Source: Rhopalosiphum padi (taxonomy: Eukaryota; Arthropoda; Insecta; Hemiptera; Aphididae). Taken from it: a stretch of DNA of 64,000 nt. This document shows, piece by piece, positions 50,332-64,000 of this stretch. The DNA is taken from NCBI RefSeq assembly GCF_020882245.1, contig NC_083598.1, positions 72,235,714-72,299,713 on the forward strand, read 5' to 3'. Each line of letters starts with the position of its first letter. Position 1 is the stretch's first letter. The notes under the pieces are model-generated. The model did no database searches. It was not told the origin of the DNA and worked only from the letters and a program-made list of their open reading frames with translations. Position numbers and translations under genes: made by a program.

Positions 50332-53300
50332 GATAGTTTTTTTTTTTAATTGGATCGACTATCTGGACTACCTATTCAAAAAATCATTTGAAAATAAAAT
50401 AAAATGAATTAGAATAAATACATTTTAAGTATGCTTTGAATATAGCTGATGTAAGACAATTCCAAGCCCTTATTCTATAAGGTTTAACTAAAGAAGCTAG
50501 TTACAAATTAGAAAATTACAGTATATTAAAGTATTTTAAATATAGATTATCTATAATATTTATTTTATTTATTTTCCCATCACAATAGAAACAAATTCCA
50601 ATAAGTTTAACTGATTATAATAAAACTTAAGTGTATTAAATTAAAAATGTAATAAAATGTATTTAATTTTTTAATATTTTGTCCATGTATTATTATATAA
50701 GATTTCTAATTTTACTTTTCAGGACTTTAATTTTAATTATAATAATAGTCATTATACTGCCACTAATGAAAATACATTTTTCAATCATTGAATTGGGCAT
50801 ACAAGTTACTAAGTTACAAAAACATAAAACTAAATCAGTAAAATACATATTATACAAGTGTTAAATTGTTGAAGAACAGAATTTTTTTTTTAAATATATG
50901 AATAATATTTTAATAATGAGATTAGTATTTAAACAAAATGAACATTTTGTTTTATTCTTTAAAGAATTTAGGGTTTTTAAAAGCAAATTATTTAATTGTT
51001 CTTTTAGCAAACTGAATACTGAAAAATCAAGAATGCTTATATATGAAAACAGTGAAATACAATTTTAACTTCACTTTTTTTTTTCAGTAATATTATAAAT
51101 TATTATACATTGTAATCATAAAGCAAAATAAAAATAGTAAGTGCCTAAGTAATTACTTTTTTAATTTATTACAAATTGTAATAACCTATATAAGAAAATG
51201 TGTAAAATTAAATACAAATTAACTACAATAATAATATTTGAATTAAATTAATTTTAACTAAATTATTAATCAGTCCTAATTGCAAGTTGCTAATAGGCAG
51301 CAATAGTAGTATCTATTATATGAACTTACTATTTAGACAATTGATATTCTTAAACACGAAATAGATTTATTATAAAACATATTACATTGTAATTGCATGA
51401 AAATATGTTATACTACTTATACTTGCATTATTGCAATGTTCAATGATAATTCATATTACAATGATTGCACTAAATAGGTAGGTATTATTTTATATCATTC
51501 ATACAAATACGATAAATTATTGTCACATGAAATAATTATACTGTACCAATACTACCAATGATTATTTCTGTGATTATTTATGTATAGATAGACTATTATT
51601 ACCAAACTATGATTGATGATTCTGTAATCTAGTCTTATAATCTTCAGTTGACTGCAGTTGACACACACGCGAATCAATGAAAAAAAATTACAAATCATTA
51701 ACAACAATAAATTAGAAAATTAGTATTAATGTATATATTTATATTATTATGTTGCTAAGTAGTTATTATAATTATACCTAACAACAAATAATCATTAAAA
51801 AGTACCTACTTTACCTACTGACATATCTGACAGGTGCACAACTTAGTGACTTACGTATCTATCTAGTAAATACTATAGTTTCTAGTTAAAAATTACCGCC
51901 AAATAATTTACTATAATGCTACTATCCAAATCAATTTAGTGCACTCGTATTCAAAACTTTGTATTGCACTATTGTGTATTTGTATATACAATATACTATG
52001 GTTAGACTCCTCAACTGGTGTATCGAATTGTAATAAGTGCAATGTAAAATTCAGTATACTATTGAACTTTTAAGACTTTAGTGACTCTTTAAAACGTTAT
52101 AGGTGTTAACTGTTTAGCATTAAGTATTAACTAGGTATAGTAACTAAGTATTAAGTAATAAGTATTCAGTATTGAATAATGAAAATGAATATTAAGTGAT
52201 AGTGTAGTATGATTAGTATGAATTGTATAAAAAATAAAAATTCAATATTGAATACCTATCTATTTATATAGTTATATGTTGTGTATAATAATATCGTACC
52301 AGTAGTATTATATTGTATTTATTATTTACCAGTGGCCATGAAGTCAAACGCCGAAAACGTGATAACAAATTTGCTAACGATAAAATAACATAATATTATC
52401 TTTAGCTTATTAGAAATTTAGTCGTTAGCAGCACGAATTTAGATTTAAGATAAACTCACTCTGTATTCGGTACTTTTTGAGTACGAGTATATGAGTAGTA
52501 CAAGTGCACATCGCACAAATAATATATTTATAATTTATCATAAAACATAGTCACATAGGACATAGATATTAATAATAATAAACAATGAAATCCAACTTAT
52601 ACGGATATACATTGACAGTAATTCTTGTTAAGTTTAAATTTATAAAAAGATGCTAAACTTTTTTTTTAAATTTATTTGCATTTAGGTATTTGATTGTAAA
52701 TGTTTTGTTTCAAATTAAATAGGTACCTATAAAAATATAACGGGGTAAATAAAAAAAAATTATATTTATTAAAACACTAATAAAGTAATAACTTATTCAT
52801 TCTACTTAAAACTATAAAAAATTGACAAATTATTAATTGTAATAATGTTGGCAATGTGAAATTAGTTTGAAATCTTTGAAATTTGAACTACCATAAGACA
52901 CCAAGTGCAATAATCCGTTTTAACAGGTCCGACAGGCGGGACCACTTGTTAAAGTAAAAAACTCGTATACTTCATATCTTAATTATCTATTGCTGAACGT
53001 TGAAGATTGTATTTGTTCTACACTCCTATATGGCTATATTTAATATATTATAAAGCATCCCGTTCAAAAAAGTTAGTAAAAAAGATATTCCCCATTACCT
53101 ACACTACCTAATATCTACTTATAACCAATGATTTGAAATATATATAAATCCAGTATGTAAATTATTAACGAAATTGGACCTAACTCGGTCTTGACCCGTA
53201 TTTTAATGTATTATTCAAAAACGGTAGGTACTGCTAGTAGGATTTAAATTTTATCATACTATCATAGAATTATAGAAGTTCAGCCAAGTGCGGTTTTCAT

Positions 53301-54503
53301 TTAGGAAAAGTCCTACCAGGCCTAAATTGAATTTTATAGAATCCATCCCAAAGCTCGCCTGGGCTAAGCCAATCCTGGGTCAGACCTAAAGCCTAATTCA
53401 TTATGTTGCTCTTTACAATACAAAATGATTCACCAAGCATACTAAACTTCTTTTATCTTTTAATTATGTATTTATTAAAATTCTGATATTTAGAATTTTC
53501 AAGCACACTTGTCATTTAAAAATCTCATATTTTAAATTACTTAAATTATTTATTATATCAAAATTTTTATGTCAATCTTCCTCAATTTTTCGTTTCCTCC
53601 CTTTTCTTACATGTTAATTGTCCTCAGTACATAAATACAAAGTTAAAAATAATAAGTTAATAACTAAAATAGCTTGAATTTTGATTTATATACCTACAAC
53701 AAGATTTTCAAAACATTATTTCCTTAACAGTAGTATTTTAAATATATTAAAAAACAATTGTGTGCCTAAATATTTTAGAATATTACAATTATAAGTCAAT
53801 AAGAGTTTCTTAAAAGAACCTTGTACATTTACAAGCATTAGCTAGTAAAATTGAAAATTTGATGAATTTTATTCAATAATTCATTACACTAGATTATTCA
53901 GATTAATAATTTTATCATTGTATATTAAGGTTTAAATTTTATCGTAGGTATATGTTATAATATCATTTATCAAATATAATAGGTATTAACACCGAACAGC
54001 ATACGCGTGTACCGCGTAAGTTAGGTAAAAACAAATATTCATATAGTATATATTTATATTCTACGGTAAAATACTTACAGTATATCATAACTATAAATTC
54101 TACATTTATTACTGGATATAGTTAATACAAATTAATGACACTATGTACTATGTAGGATTGGAAATCTTTATTATGAAATTATTATTTACTTATATTGTGT
54201 TATTGTAGACTGAAGTATAGAATATTTTTTTACAACAGATGCCAACAACAGATAAACTTGTAAATTTTATTTAGAAATTTATCTATTTCGATATGAAATC
54301 AAATAACGGAAATAAATAAATATTATAATTTATAGTATATTTTTTTATATAGTATATACTATATGTCTATATATAATATATATTAATATTACCTAGGTTT
54401 AAGTTTTAATGAGCCATGCACTGCGTCCGCCATGACTCGTGTTTATCTTATTAGTTATTATTATTACTATCTTTTTTATTATTTTATACGTCAAGTATTC
54501 TAG

Positions 54504-54527
54504 TTTTTTTTTTTTTTTTTTTTTTTT
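54504..54527. repeat. Poly(T) tract, 24 bases
   Basis: An uninterrupted run of 24 T. On the minus strand it could be the A-tail of an old retroposed sequence, whose body would lie at higher coordinates, but nothing recognisable is there. Confidence 0.85.
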
Positions 54528-57499
54528 GGTATCTTGGTCTTCCGGGTAGAGAACGGACAAAATATATCATGCATAATATATATACTATACATGTAATAAT
54601 ATGTTATTAATTTATTATTTTGTTCACACTGATCACCGACTAAGTAATAGATTTTATTATTTTATTAAAACTGAAGTAATTCTATGTCACCAAATTTTTG
54701 GAAAAAAATACACCTATTGAGGAGAATACTGTATACACTATACAGTATTTTTTTTTTATTTAACTGTTAGGTATTTTGAATGAACCTGGAAGAATACTTG
54801 TAGAAGAGTCGATTATCAACGGCTTTATAGACATATCAATCATTATGCAATTAGGTATACAAAATAATACAAATATTTTCTAAGTATTTTTCACAAAATC
54901 TTAGACCTTAGTGTTACTAGGGTCTAGGAGTAAGATACGTCTGATCTACCTAATCTATTTACTCAAAAATGTATTAACCTTATTTGTATAGTTTTGCTGT
55001 AATATTAATGTATATACTTGTATTACATAAATGTATTCCTGTATTAGCTATGCCTGTATATACTAGTTGTATGTAACATTAATAATCGTGTGAAGTCTGA
55101 GACCATAATAGTTCATACCAAATGATGTACTTAAACAAATAAAAAAAAAAAATTAAATAGAATCCCTGTGATTGTGTAATCCCGGTCTGTAAGGGATACG
55201 TATACGTATACGGTATTTCTATAATGTAATTTAATAACTTATTAGTTGGTATATTGTAGATATTAAAATTAAACTAAAATAGTTAAAATAATAGATTAAT
55301 AAAATGTTGGGTCTTTGCCATAAACAGCATCATCTACCAAGACACTGCAGTTTTAATCTAAATTACCTGTTTTCAGCGAAAATTTATGTTTATAAAAACT
55401 AAAAAGTAGAGTTTTAAAATACTTGTCCCTAGAAAAATATTTACAATTTGAAGTTATCGTTATAAAATTGTATACGAATTAATTATAACAGAATTTACCG
55501 AACAATAATACATAAGTATTAATACTTAACCACATCTTATTAACAAAAGTACAAAATAATTTTGACATAATAAATTATACATTCAATAGTATATTTTTGT
55601 TAAACGGGGAATGAACTAAAAGGAATTAGATGTAAACACTAAACAATAATAAAAATGATGATTTTTGATTTTTGACAATAAAAAGGTAAAATTAAAATGG
55701 CCTTGTTTAAATTTGGTTGTTCCAAATGTTTTAATATTATAATATGTTAAAGCATTAGAAAAATGTATAATCGTAATGTCGACGATGCATGTATACCTCT
55801 GCAATATTTTTGCACGAAAGTCTCAAAATTGTAATTGCGGCATTGATATGACATAAATTCGTATTCGTATTACTGCAATAAGACATTTTTAGAACATTTT
55901 TATTTTTTACTTGTCATAAAATTATTTTCTATGGAAAATTAATCATAGTAAAATCTATATTTTCTTTACTCAAAACTAAACAAAGAAGAAGATAATTAAT
56001 TTATATAAAAAAAAAAACAAAGTTTTAACGAGATTTTGTTTTAAAAGAAAAAATGCATACGTAAATACGTAATAATAATAAAATCTTAAAATAATCAGTA
56101 TAAAATAGTATAAAATTATTATATATTATTACATTAAGTATAAAATATATAGCTGTCATTATTACGAGGAATATTGTAAAAAAAACAAAATATCTCTAAT
56201 TATCTATTAGTACTCTTTGGCCATTATTGTAATATACCTAGGTAAGTTTATCATAATTTGCCATTATTATAGACTTTCTAAATTCGATTATTTTTCTCGG
56301 AATTCTGAATACTATTTGGTTCTATTTGGTCATAGGACATAGATAAATTAGATTACATTTTAACAATATAAATTATATGGACAAATTACAATAATCATAA
56401 TAATGGTTTAAATTAATCAATTTTTTTTTAAAAATTATTAATTTAAACATCATTGTCACATATTATTATAATTTAGTATCATAATTTACATATTATATAT
56501 ACCTACTGTAAGTCTGTAAATGAATTTATTGCTACCTAGATTAAAATTTTCTATTAAAAATACAAACCGTGCATGACAATAAGAGACATGTTTTCATAAC
56601 AATATGCGTATGAATTAAACTATATATAAACATATATTATAAAATTTAATGTTTGTATACATATAATATGTAAGTGCGTGTGGCGTGTCTACTGAACATT
56701 GGTTATGCATAATATCGTCATTCATCATTGTATACATTTATGGCGTTTTTTCCATTTTAACGAATCCATACGGTTTTACGAATAATTGTATAAATAGTCA
56801 TAGTTATGAACTGGGCGAATTTATTACAGTGCGAAATACTGCGTTATTACCTATGGATATAAATGCACGCCTGCTGTCGTATGACTCGTATGACATGACA
56901 ACAATAATTGATTCATTATGTTATTATAATGTTAACTATTCTTCCAATCTACTTTACTGAACTTAACTTAAACTTAAATCCTTTTTTTATTTTTCATACC
57001 TTTGCAATAGTACGGCAAGAAAATAAATACTCCAGTATTCACTCCATAAAAAGAAGGATTCCGCAAGGCAGTACAACCTTGTTTCTACATTATGTTATGT
57101 AACATATATAATACATAAAATATTAAACTGCTGTCCTATCTCGCTTCAATATTATTAGCTTAGCCACTTTCGTAGTGATAAGTGCTTCTAGTAATGATTA
57201 ATGTGTAATGCCATAAACCTAATTCAAAATCACGAAACAAATCTTCAAGAATATACAATATTAACTATTATTTTTTATACAGTCTATGAAGATAAATAAA
57301 AAAAAAGAAGTAAATCCATTTATATTATTTTTAATCTTCGTTAATATAATAGTTCTTCCCTTGTATGTTTATCTCAGGAAACAAGTCTGAAGTCAACTAA
57401 GTCAAATAGTAATTCAAATTAAATCTTAAAGGAAATAATATCTTTTAAGTAGTTTAAACTTAAGATTTCATAAACTATAACTTATAAGGCAATTTTTTC

Positions 57500-57730
57500 C
57501 TTATTTTTTTTTTGTTTTTCCCGGTTATTTTGAAAAGTATTGGGAATTTTTTACTTCCTCTCTTCCAAGTACCAATCAGATCTAATTTTTACCTGAAACC
57601 ACACCCAAAGTTGAAAATATAAGTATTTTTACTTTTCTTAAAGGCGGTGACAAACTGACAAACAAAAAAAATCACATACCTATTCTAAAATCAATAAATT
57701 TAATGCTTCGCTCAGAATCTATAAAAACGA
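57500..57730 (-). repeat. Dispersed aphid repeat, second terminal copy
   Basis: Read on the minus strand it begins TAGATTCTGAGCGAAGC, then a T-run with TTTGTCAGTTTGTCACC and further similar blocks. This parallels the left end of the 34198-35197 element (TAGATTCTGAACGAAGC, T-run, GTGTCTGTCATCAC). The two are in opposite orientation. Inner parts diverge. Confidence 0.6.
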
Positions 57731-59199
57731 TTAAAACGTTATTACGATTCTGTCAATACAATTTTTCGAGGGTGGTGTTGGGCTTACAATTACAGAAATT
57801 GTGAAGAGTTTGAATATTTTTATTATTATTATAGCTAGCTAGTAGGTTCTACTTTATGACTGTTTTTTCAAAAGTGGTTACCAAATTTAAAAAATCAATT
57901 TAGATATTTTGTATCTAGATAAAAATAGTTTCCAATCAAAGTAATTTATCATCAACATTTAGCAGATGTTGGAGCAAGGGAGACAAGGGGAGATAACCTC
58001 ACCTCCTTCCCATAGGCTCTGGTGAATTCTAAGACGCCTTTTTTTGGCAACAATATGATTATGAATTTATGAATAAATAATAAATTATTATAAAACGCAT
58101 TGTCGTGCAAAATAGCGAGCGGTCTTGATGATTACGTTTAGACCGTGTCCATTTTTAATGCTAGTCTGATCGAATATTTAAATTTGTTTGACACAATAAA
58201 ATATTGAATTTATTTGTATTAAAAAGTGTGGGCTTTTTAATTGTCTTATATAATAGCTTTATTTTATAATGTATTAATGTCGTTATAAATGTACGTATTA
58301 ATATTGTGATAGCCGTGGTTATTAGAATTCTACTGATTATATATATTAGGTTTGATTCCTTGTAAGTTGTAACTACCTATTTTATTATTGTAGTGATAAT
58401 TTGTTTGTAAAAATATAAATTTAGTTGACATACGATACGATTACGATACAAATACACTCTGTTTGCCGATTATTAACATCAATAACATAAAATGTATGAA
58501 TGTATGATACCACGACTTAATTTTTAATTGTATAACTGTATAAGTAATTTAAAAAGTACGAGTATTGAGTGTAGTCAATAGTCAATCACAATAAACACCT
58601 ACCAGCGTCCGAAGACTGACGCAAGTCATCAGTATTAATTTTGAACCGATATCTTTAAGCTGCCTAACACTGGCTACAGCTAAGAAATTTGATAGCGCCA
58701 TCATAATAATCTAATAGTCTAATACACAAAACTATTATTTTAGGAATAATTGTTTCTAGGTTTAACCACTATAAAATAGAAATTTGTAAAGCGTTGAACG
58801 AATTCAGTTTCAAAATATTTTATTATTTAATAACGTTTGTTAAAACAAGACAAAATTGATTTTTTTGTGTGTTAAGCTGTTCTGGCAGTGTGCCTATAGG
58901 TTGCTGTCGTTACGAGTTCTATAACGTAGTCAAAAGTGAATTGCTCGAAATCCGTTCGCCTAGGGAACGGGAAAGGGAAAGGCGTAGACTATATAATAAA
59001 TATATTGTATAACGGTACGTCACTTATTTAGCTACAAGTGGCAGTAGACGAAATCCGTTGCTGGCGGTGTACAAAATAAAACCATCCAACTTACAGAGAC
59101 TAACACATTACTCGCTTACTTAAACATCACACATTGGGTACTTGGAAAGTTTCAAAAACTAAAAACGATTTACAATATTATTATTATTATTATCATTGA

Positions 59200-59738
59200 C
59201 TTGCACGGCGTTTTGCCATGTCGTCGGACTGCCGGACTGCCGGCGAAAAACTGACGGATTCCACGTGGGGAAGTCCTCCCCCGTTCGGCAACCGTACGTT
59301 ACATTATTAGTATATAGGTATACATGTTGGTACGCGTCCAATTATCCCGCGGGACCACGGTAAGCGGTTACGGCCGACCACAACCTCGACGACCACGCAC
59401 CTACCCGGGACGTCAGCTGCTGCCTTGACGGCGAGAGGAGGCAGGGATGTGCGCGGCGACGGCGTGTGTGCGATCCGGGGGCCGGCCGGCCGGCCGTCCG
59501 CGGTTTGCGAAGCGGTGCGCGCCAGACCTTTCGTACGTTCAGTCGTCGACTTGCCACCGCCACCGACAACCGTGTTGGTATACTTTATTAGCTGCGTGTC
59601 GCCGGCGTTCCGCGTCTCGCAGTTTCGTAACGAGTTCGGTGACAATTAATTTAATATTATATAAAATTCTACTCGTCGATAGCCGGCTGAAAATCAAGAT
59701 CGATTGACTGTGCTGTGTGTATCTGCTGCCGCCGCGTC
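59200..59738 (+). promoter_or_regulatory. CpG-rich promoter and leader of the gene starting at 59739
   Basis: A GC- and CpG-rich island, including GGCCGGCCGGCCGGCC at about 59480-59495, sits just upstream of the signal-peptide exon. Overlapping open frames on both strands here are compositional. No TATA box is evident. Confidence 0.55.
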
Positions 59739-59873
59739 ATGTCGCCGCAGCCACCGCGCCGAAGGTTCGTTGTCGGACTGTTTCTGATCGCCGCCGTCGT
59801 TCAGGTGTTGTACCGCCCCGCCCAGTGTTCGTCGCTGATCAAATATTTGGCTACTGAGTACAATTTGTCCACT
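59739..59873 (+). CDS. First coding exon of a secreted or membrane protein (partial)
   Basis: The exon encodes 45 residues from an ATG in a CpG island to a strong donor (ACT|GTGAGT). It shows a clear signal peptide: basic PPRRR, hydrophobic core FVVGLFLIAAVVQVLY, then a likely cleavage near PAQCSS. The mature start reads SLIKYLATEYNLST. The donor leaves the frame in phase 0. No further exon is evident up to the window end, so the first intron exceeds 4.1 kb, like the 3.6 kb first intron of PHM. I do not recognise the protein from this piece. Confidence 0.55.
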
Positions 59874-62800
59874 GTGAGTACTTACCTATCTGAGTAGCAA
59901 TAATACTTGTATTACGTCGTAAATTTAACCCTCAAGGCCCCGACCAATATTTATCGTCAGCCTCATTAAACGTACATACGCAGTAACATGTATGTATATA
60001 ACATCATGCTCGACGATAACAATAGTTACCATTATTTTAAATTATATAACATTTTATATCTTTATAGTGACTAAAAATACATTTTATACTCAATACTTAC
60101 TTTTTTTTATCTTTTTACATATTAATTATTAGCTACTTGTATATCTTATTTTATACTTGTATACTTACGCCTATTAGTCAAGTAATTTTCAGCGGTTAGT
60201 TGTCATATATTTGTATTATACAAATTAAGATTAGAAGCTAGTACGTGTTCTGACCTTCCGGGAAAATTTAAGAACAAATCGACCAAAGCAATATTTTTAA
60301 ATGTGAAAAACCATCAAAAAAGCGATTTATACGCGTGTATTCATTTAATAAGTACCTTTTTATGGTTAGGTATATGCTTACTTAGTATACAATATTATAT
60401 ACTTAAATAAGCCGATCCAATTATTAAAAACTTTCAGATCCGGATTTATAGTTGGGTGATGAAGTTTTGACTAAATTGAGAATAAAGTATATATACATCA
60501 TCTACGTAATACTTTTCGGCAGTTTTGTTATCCACCCTTTCCCGCACAGGGACTGTCAATTTTCACGTAATTTTCGAGCATGTTTAAAAATATTTTCACA
60601 CCCTGCCAATAGATAGGTTAATATTTTGAAAACCTAAGTAACTTAGTCATTTATAGAAGCTGCACGAATAATCGTGTTTTAGCTAAATTTTATCATTTTA
60701 TAGAATTACTAAAACTTAGTAAAACGAATCGAATACCTAAAATTATTATAGAAATTGGAAATGTTATGGATGAATAGGTGGGATGTATTTTGGGCATTAT
60801 TGTAATATTAATTTAATTTTGATTATAGTTAAGTTTTATGGTTACAAAATTTGGATTGAATTTATTTATAGACTGTAGTTAATTTTCACCTTAATACAAC
60901 GTTGAATTAACTCTTTAAATAAAAAGTGGTAAAATAGTTGTAATCTTTTGAGTTATTTAAAATTCCTTGGATCACTTCCATAAACTTTTGGTAAAGTCCT
61001 TGACCATGAAACTGTATTGATTGCTAGTTAGTTCACCCCGCGTACACAGGGCTGGAATTGATAGCGAATGCTGACAATCTGAAATAACTGATTACTTAAT
61101 AAACGAGTATACTTGTATATTATCAATTAATATAAATGAATGCATTTATTTACATTGAATAATTTGTATTATATATTATAATATTCTTATAACCAAATAT
61201 ATACGAAATTAAGTTGACCTAAATCTGTATGTACACAATACAAGTACATACTACTTTTCCTAATTGCATTAGTATTTAGATACTATACCTATTTACATAA
61301 TAGATTGTTATATTAAAATAAGAGTTATTATTTTATGATGAACATTTTTAATTTATGTTGTAAAGATTATGGTATCGTTGCTAACCTCATTTAATATATT
61401 TTGAAAACTAAAATTTGAAAACTTAAATAATTGAATATTGAATTATTTATAAATAATAATTTTAAAAAATAACACTAGAATTTATTTACATAAATTAACT
61501 AATAAATTATTATTAAGAAAATAGGTGGTTAATAACTATTAAATAATTGGATAATTTAAAATCGTTTAAAGGTACCACCTATCTAATTTTATAAGAATTT
61601 TTTTATCATTAAAAAATAATAATTGTTTATCGATAAAAAATTCTTATACGTACCTACCTACTTATATTTATTGAGTATTTGTGTGTTGATACATGATATC
61701 TACTGAGAGAAATATACATATTTTTAACCAGTTTTGACATGTACTCATACTTACTTTAAAATATATTCTAATCAATCACGTATGACGACGAATTTTTTTT
61801 TTGATTTTTCCCCTTTTATACATTTTTTCTGATTTTTATGATCGATTAGTTAAATTAAATAATTATATTTTATATTAATATTAATATTTCTTAATTTTTA
61901 ACTTAATTTAAGAAATATATTATAGTGACACAGTGACAAACCAAATGATTGTGTATTGTTAGGCTCAAACTAAAAAGTACCAAAACTATACTGCATCCAA
62001 TTTAACTAATTTATCAACTCAGGAAATCATGAATTTGTATTAGGTATATTTGATGTAACACATCACGCGATGTAAAATTACTGTTGTTGACTGCGGAAAT
62101 GACACAAAATAGTATGCTGTATATATAATGATATTTCGCTTATACTCGTTCACTTGTGTTTTTCAATAATACGTGTATTCATTGGTATATTTCTAGCTAC
62201 ATATTTTCTGTATAAATTTTACTGGTTATTTACATTTTACTCTCATAGTTTCCTTCACTACAATTTAGTATGGTATTTACTATTGGTATATCTATTTAAA
62301 GTTGTAAATAATAGTCTATTAATATTTTATTGTCGTTGATATTATTGTATTATTATCCTAAAAAGTTTTTAAAATATATTTCATTTTTATTAATAAAACT
62401 TGTATGATTATTTAGGAATAATTAAGATATACGAGTATATATAGGTACTTATTGGAAATTTAATAGGAAATAATAATCGGGAATAATTACCTTGCTATTT
62501 GTATCTATTAGCTGTAGCTTATAAGCTAATAAAATTAATGTTTATGAAATTAAGTTCTTAAAACCAATACTAGTAATTTTAATTTATATAAATTATTGTG
62601 TATCTAGTTAATGTAATATTGGTGTATGGTCATTTAGAATACAATTATAAATTATAATGTACCTATTAATGTTTGGTATATATTATAATGCATAATATAA
62701 TGTCTATTTAATATTAATAGTTATCTTGTATGTCAAGTTTTATGGAATTTAATATTTTAATGATTTTTATTTATATATAATTAATGAATATGTATTAAAA

Positions 62801-64000
62801 TCTATAATTTTAATTATAATTAAATACCTTTACGCGGCATTTTTGAATTACGAGTATTACATTCATATTAATATATGATTTTACATGCTAATATGTAAAT
62901 AACAATATGATAAATAGTATTAGCGTGCGCAATGTAGATGTTGTACAAATTCTATATATAATTTTCTAATTGAAAATAAACCCGAAAGTCGTAAATCATA
63001 ATAAAAACAACAACACATTTTTAAATGTGTGTGAATAAATATAAATACACGGTGATATATTAAATAATAAGATAAAATTATTTATCATTTTTGCTTTCGT
63101 AAAAATCAAACTTATATCTATAGTGATTACTGATTATTATTATATTGACCTAGCTGATTGTTTAATTGTAGTAATTATTGTTTGAGAAATCTGTAAGTTA
63201 AAAGTAAAAAAGGTATAGTTTTCCTTTAACTTATATTATACTCTAATTTTAATTTTTAAAACTAATTGTACATTCAAAATCAAATGATTTTTATTTTTCA
63301 TAGCTATTAAGTATTTTTCTAACGTGTGTCGTGTAATTAATAATTATATTATTTATGAAATTGTTTTTGTGAATAATATACAAAAATAATAAACATGAAA
63401 AGTAAGATACGTATATTTATATGTTACTAAGAAATATTAAATTAAGGATATACATATACAATATACTCACAGGAGATATACAGACTAGTTGATGAGTGAC
63501 TAGACTTCGCATTTACCTTTTTGTTATAGATATTGTTATAAATTTAATATTCCTATTAAAAATACGTGTACCTAAATATAGGTATGTAAGGTACTACGGA
63601 TACTCCGGGAACTAAAAAAAATTACGTTTATTTCTAGTCCAAAGTCATATTTTGTTTACATACTATAAACACGCCTAGCAGAATATATTATATATATAGA
63701 CTAGTTGGATTTTGTCCAAAATGTCAAAAAAAAAAAACTAGAAAGTAATCATAATATTAACGACAATAATTATATACGTGGGTGAATGACAGTGGAACGA
63801 ATCTGAGTTGATAGTTATATCAAGGTCGATGAAGTATAGGTAGTAGATAGTATGATTTTTTTTCATTTTTTAATCACATTCTTTTTATTGTTGTCTATAT
63901 AGGAAAGGATGATACCATAAAAACCAAATACAATATTATTTTCAACTTGCATCTTGCATTCCTGCGTCATTTTATTATATTTGTAAATAAATGCTTTTCA
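59874..64000 (+). other. Probable first intron of the gene at 59739
   Basis: This is uniform AT-rich sequence. No in-phase exon, repeat family or RNA gene was recognised. The small hydrophobic frame at 62154-62339 starts at GTG and is AT-driven. Confidence 0.45.

Larger units (their letters stand above)
50340..59000. other. Gene-poor AT-rich region, 8.7 kb
   Basis: No coding exon is supported. It holds tracts of short 'agtattaagta' repeats near 52100-52210, a 24-base T-run at 54504-54527, and a copy of the dispersed aphid repeat at 57500-57730. Two adjoining AT-rich frames at 56685-57102 have no recognisable domain and start at GTG or internal ATG. Confidence 0.5.

Noticed and set aside
56685..57102. 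Two adjoining AT-rich frames (91 and 64 codons) that could be one frameshifted gene
   Set aside because: The first starts at GTG, no family resemblance is visible, and the region is otherwise gene-free.
59307..59707. Four overlapping frames on both strands, Arg/Pro/Ala-rich
   Set aside because: They are CpG-island composition artefacts upstream of a better-supported signal-peptide exon at 59739.
1..64000. CRISPR arrays, operons, bacterial genes or tRNA genes
   Set aside because: No regularly spaced repeats, no polycistronic layout and no tRNA B-box with a matching cloverleaf were recognised; spliced genes and U6 show a eukaryotic nuclear genome.

Overview
The window looks like nuclear DNA from an aphid-like hemipteran. 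It is very AT-rich, with introns of tens to thousands of bases, pea-aphid-like 'taggtac' microsequence, many short non-autonomous DNA transposons, and gene models that read as insect proteins. The species is inferred and cannot be fixed from the sequence alone. I rebuilt exon structures by hand from reading frame, splice sites and family resemblance; the exon phases close in every complete multi-exon model below.

Layout. 1-10.9 kb: no firm gene, but three GC-richer islands (about 1.47-1.64, 5.34-6.30 and 7.1-8.43 kb). The last carries two identical TATA boxes and a possible secreted ORF. 10.96-12.65 kb (+): a GILT-family lysosomal thiol reductase, six exons. 12.7-17.9 kb: AT-rich, with a pogo-like and a hAT-like MITE. 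17.94-24.02 kb (-): a single-domain peptidylglycine alpha-hydroxylating monooxygenase (PHM), ten exons, with a CpG-rich 5' flank to about 25.15 kb. 25.2-28.7 kb: repeats. 28.68-31.57 kb (+): a seven-exon BTB-BACK gene that lacks a Kelch propeller and ends in a novel acidic tail. 31.6-37.8 kb: repeats, MITEs and a three-copy aphid repeat family. 37.81-38.31 kb (+): NOP10, three exons. 38.56-43.61 kb (-): TXNDC11-like ER thioredoxin protein, thirteen exons, tail-to-tail with NOP10. 44.1 kb: a hAT MITE with a perfect 8-bp target duplication. 45.97-46.08 kb (-): an intact U6 snRNA gene. 46.78-50.33 kb (-): a compact, divergent eIF4G-like protein with only MIF4G and MA3 domains. 50.3-59 kb: gene-poor. 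59.74-59.87 kb (+): first coding exon of a secreted or membrane protein whose remaining exons lie beyond the window.

The genes do not form one pathway. Several are housekeeping: NOP10 (H/ACA RNP), U6 (splicing) and TXNDC11 (ER redox/quality control). PHM belongs to neuropeptide amidation and GILT to lysosomal disulfide reduction. The two least conventional loci are the MIF4G-MA3 mini-eIF4G and the Kelch-less BTB-BACK protein; both keep open, in-phase exons and so look like real genes rather than relics.
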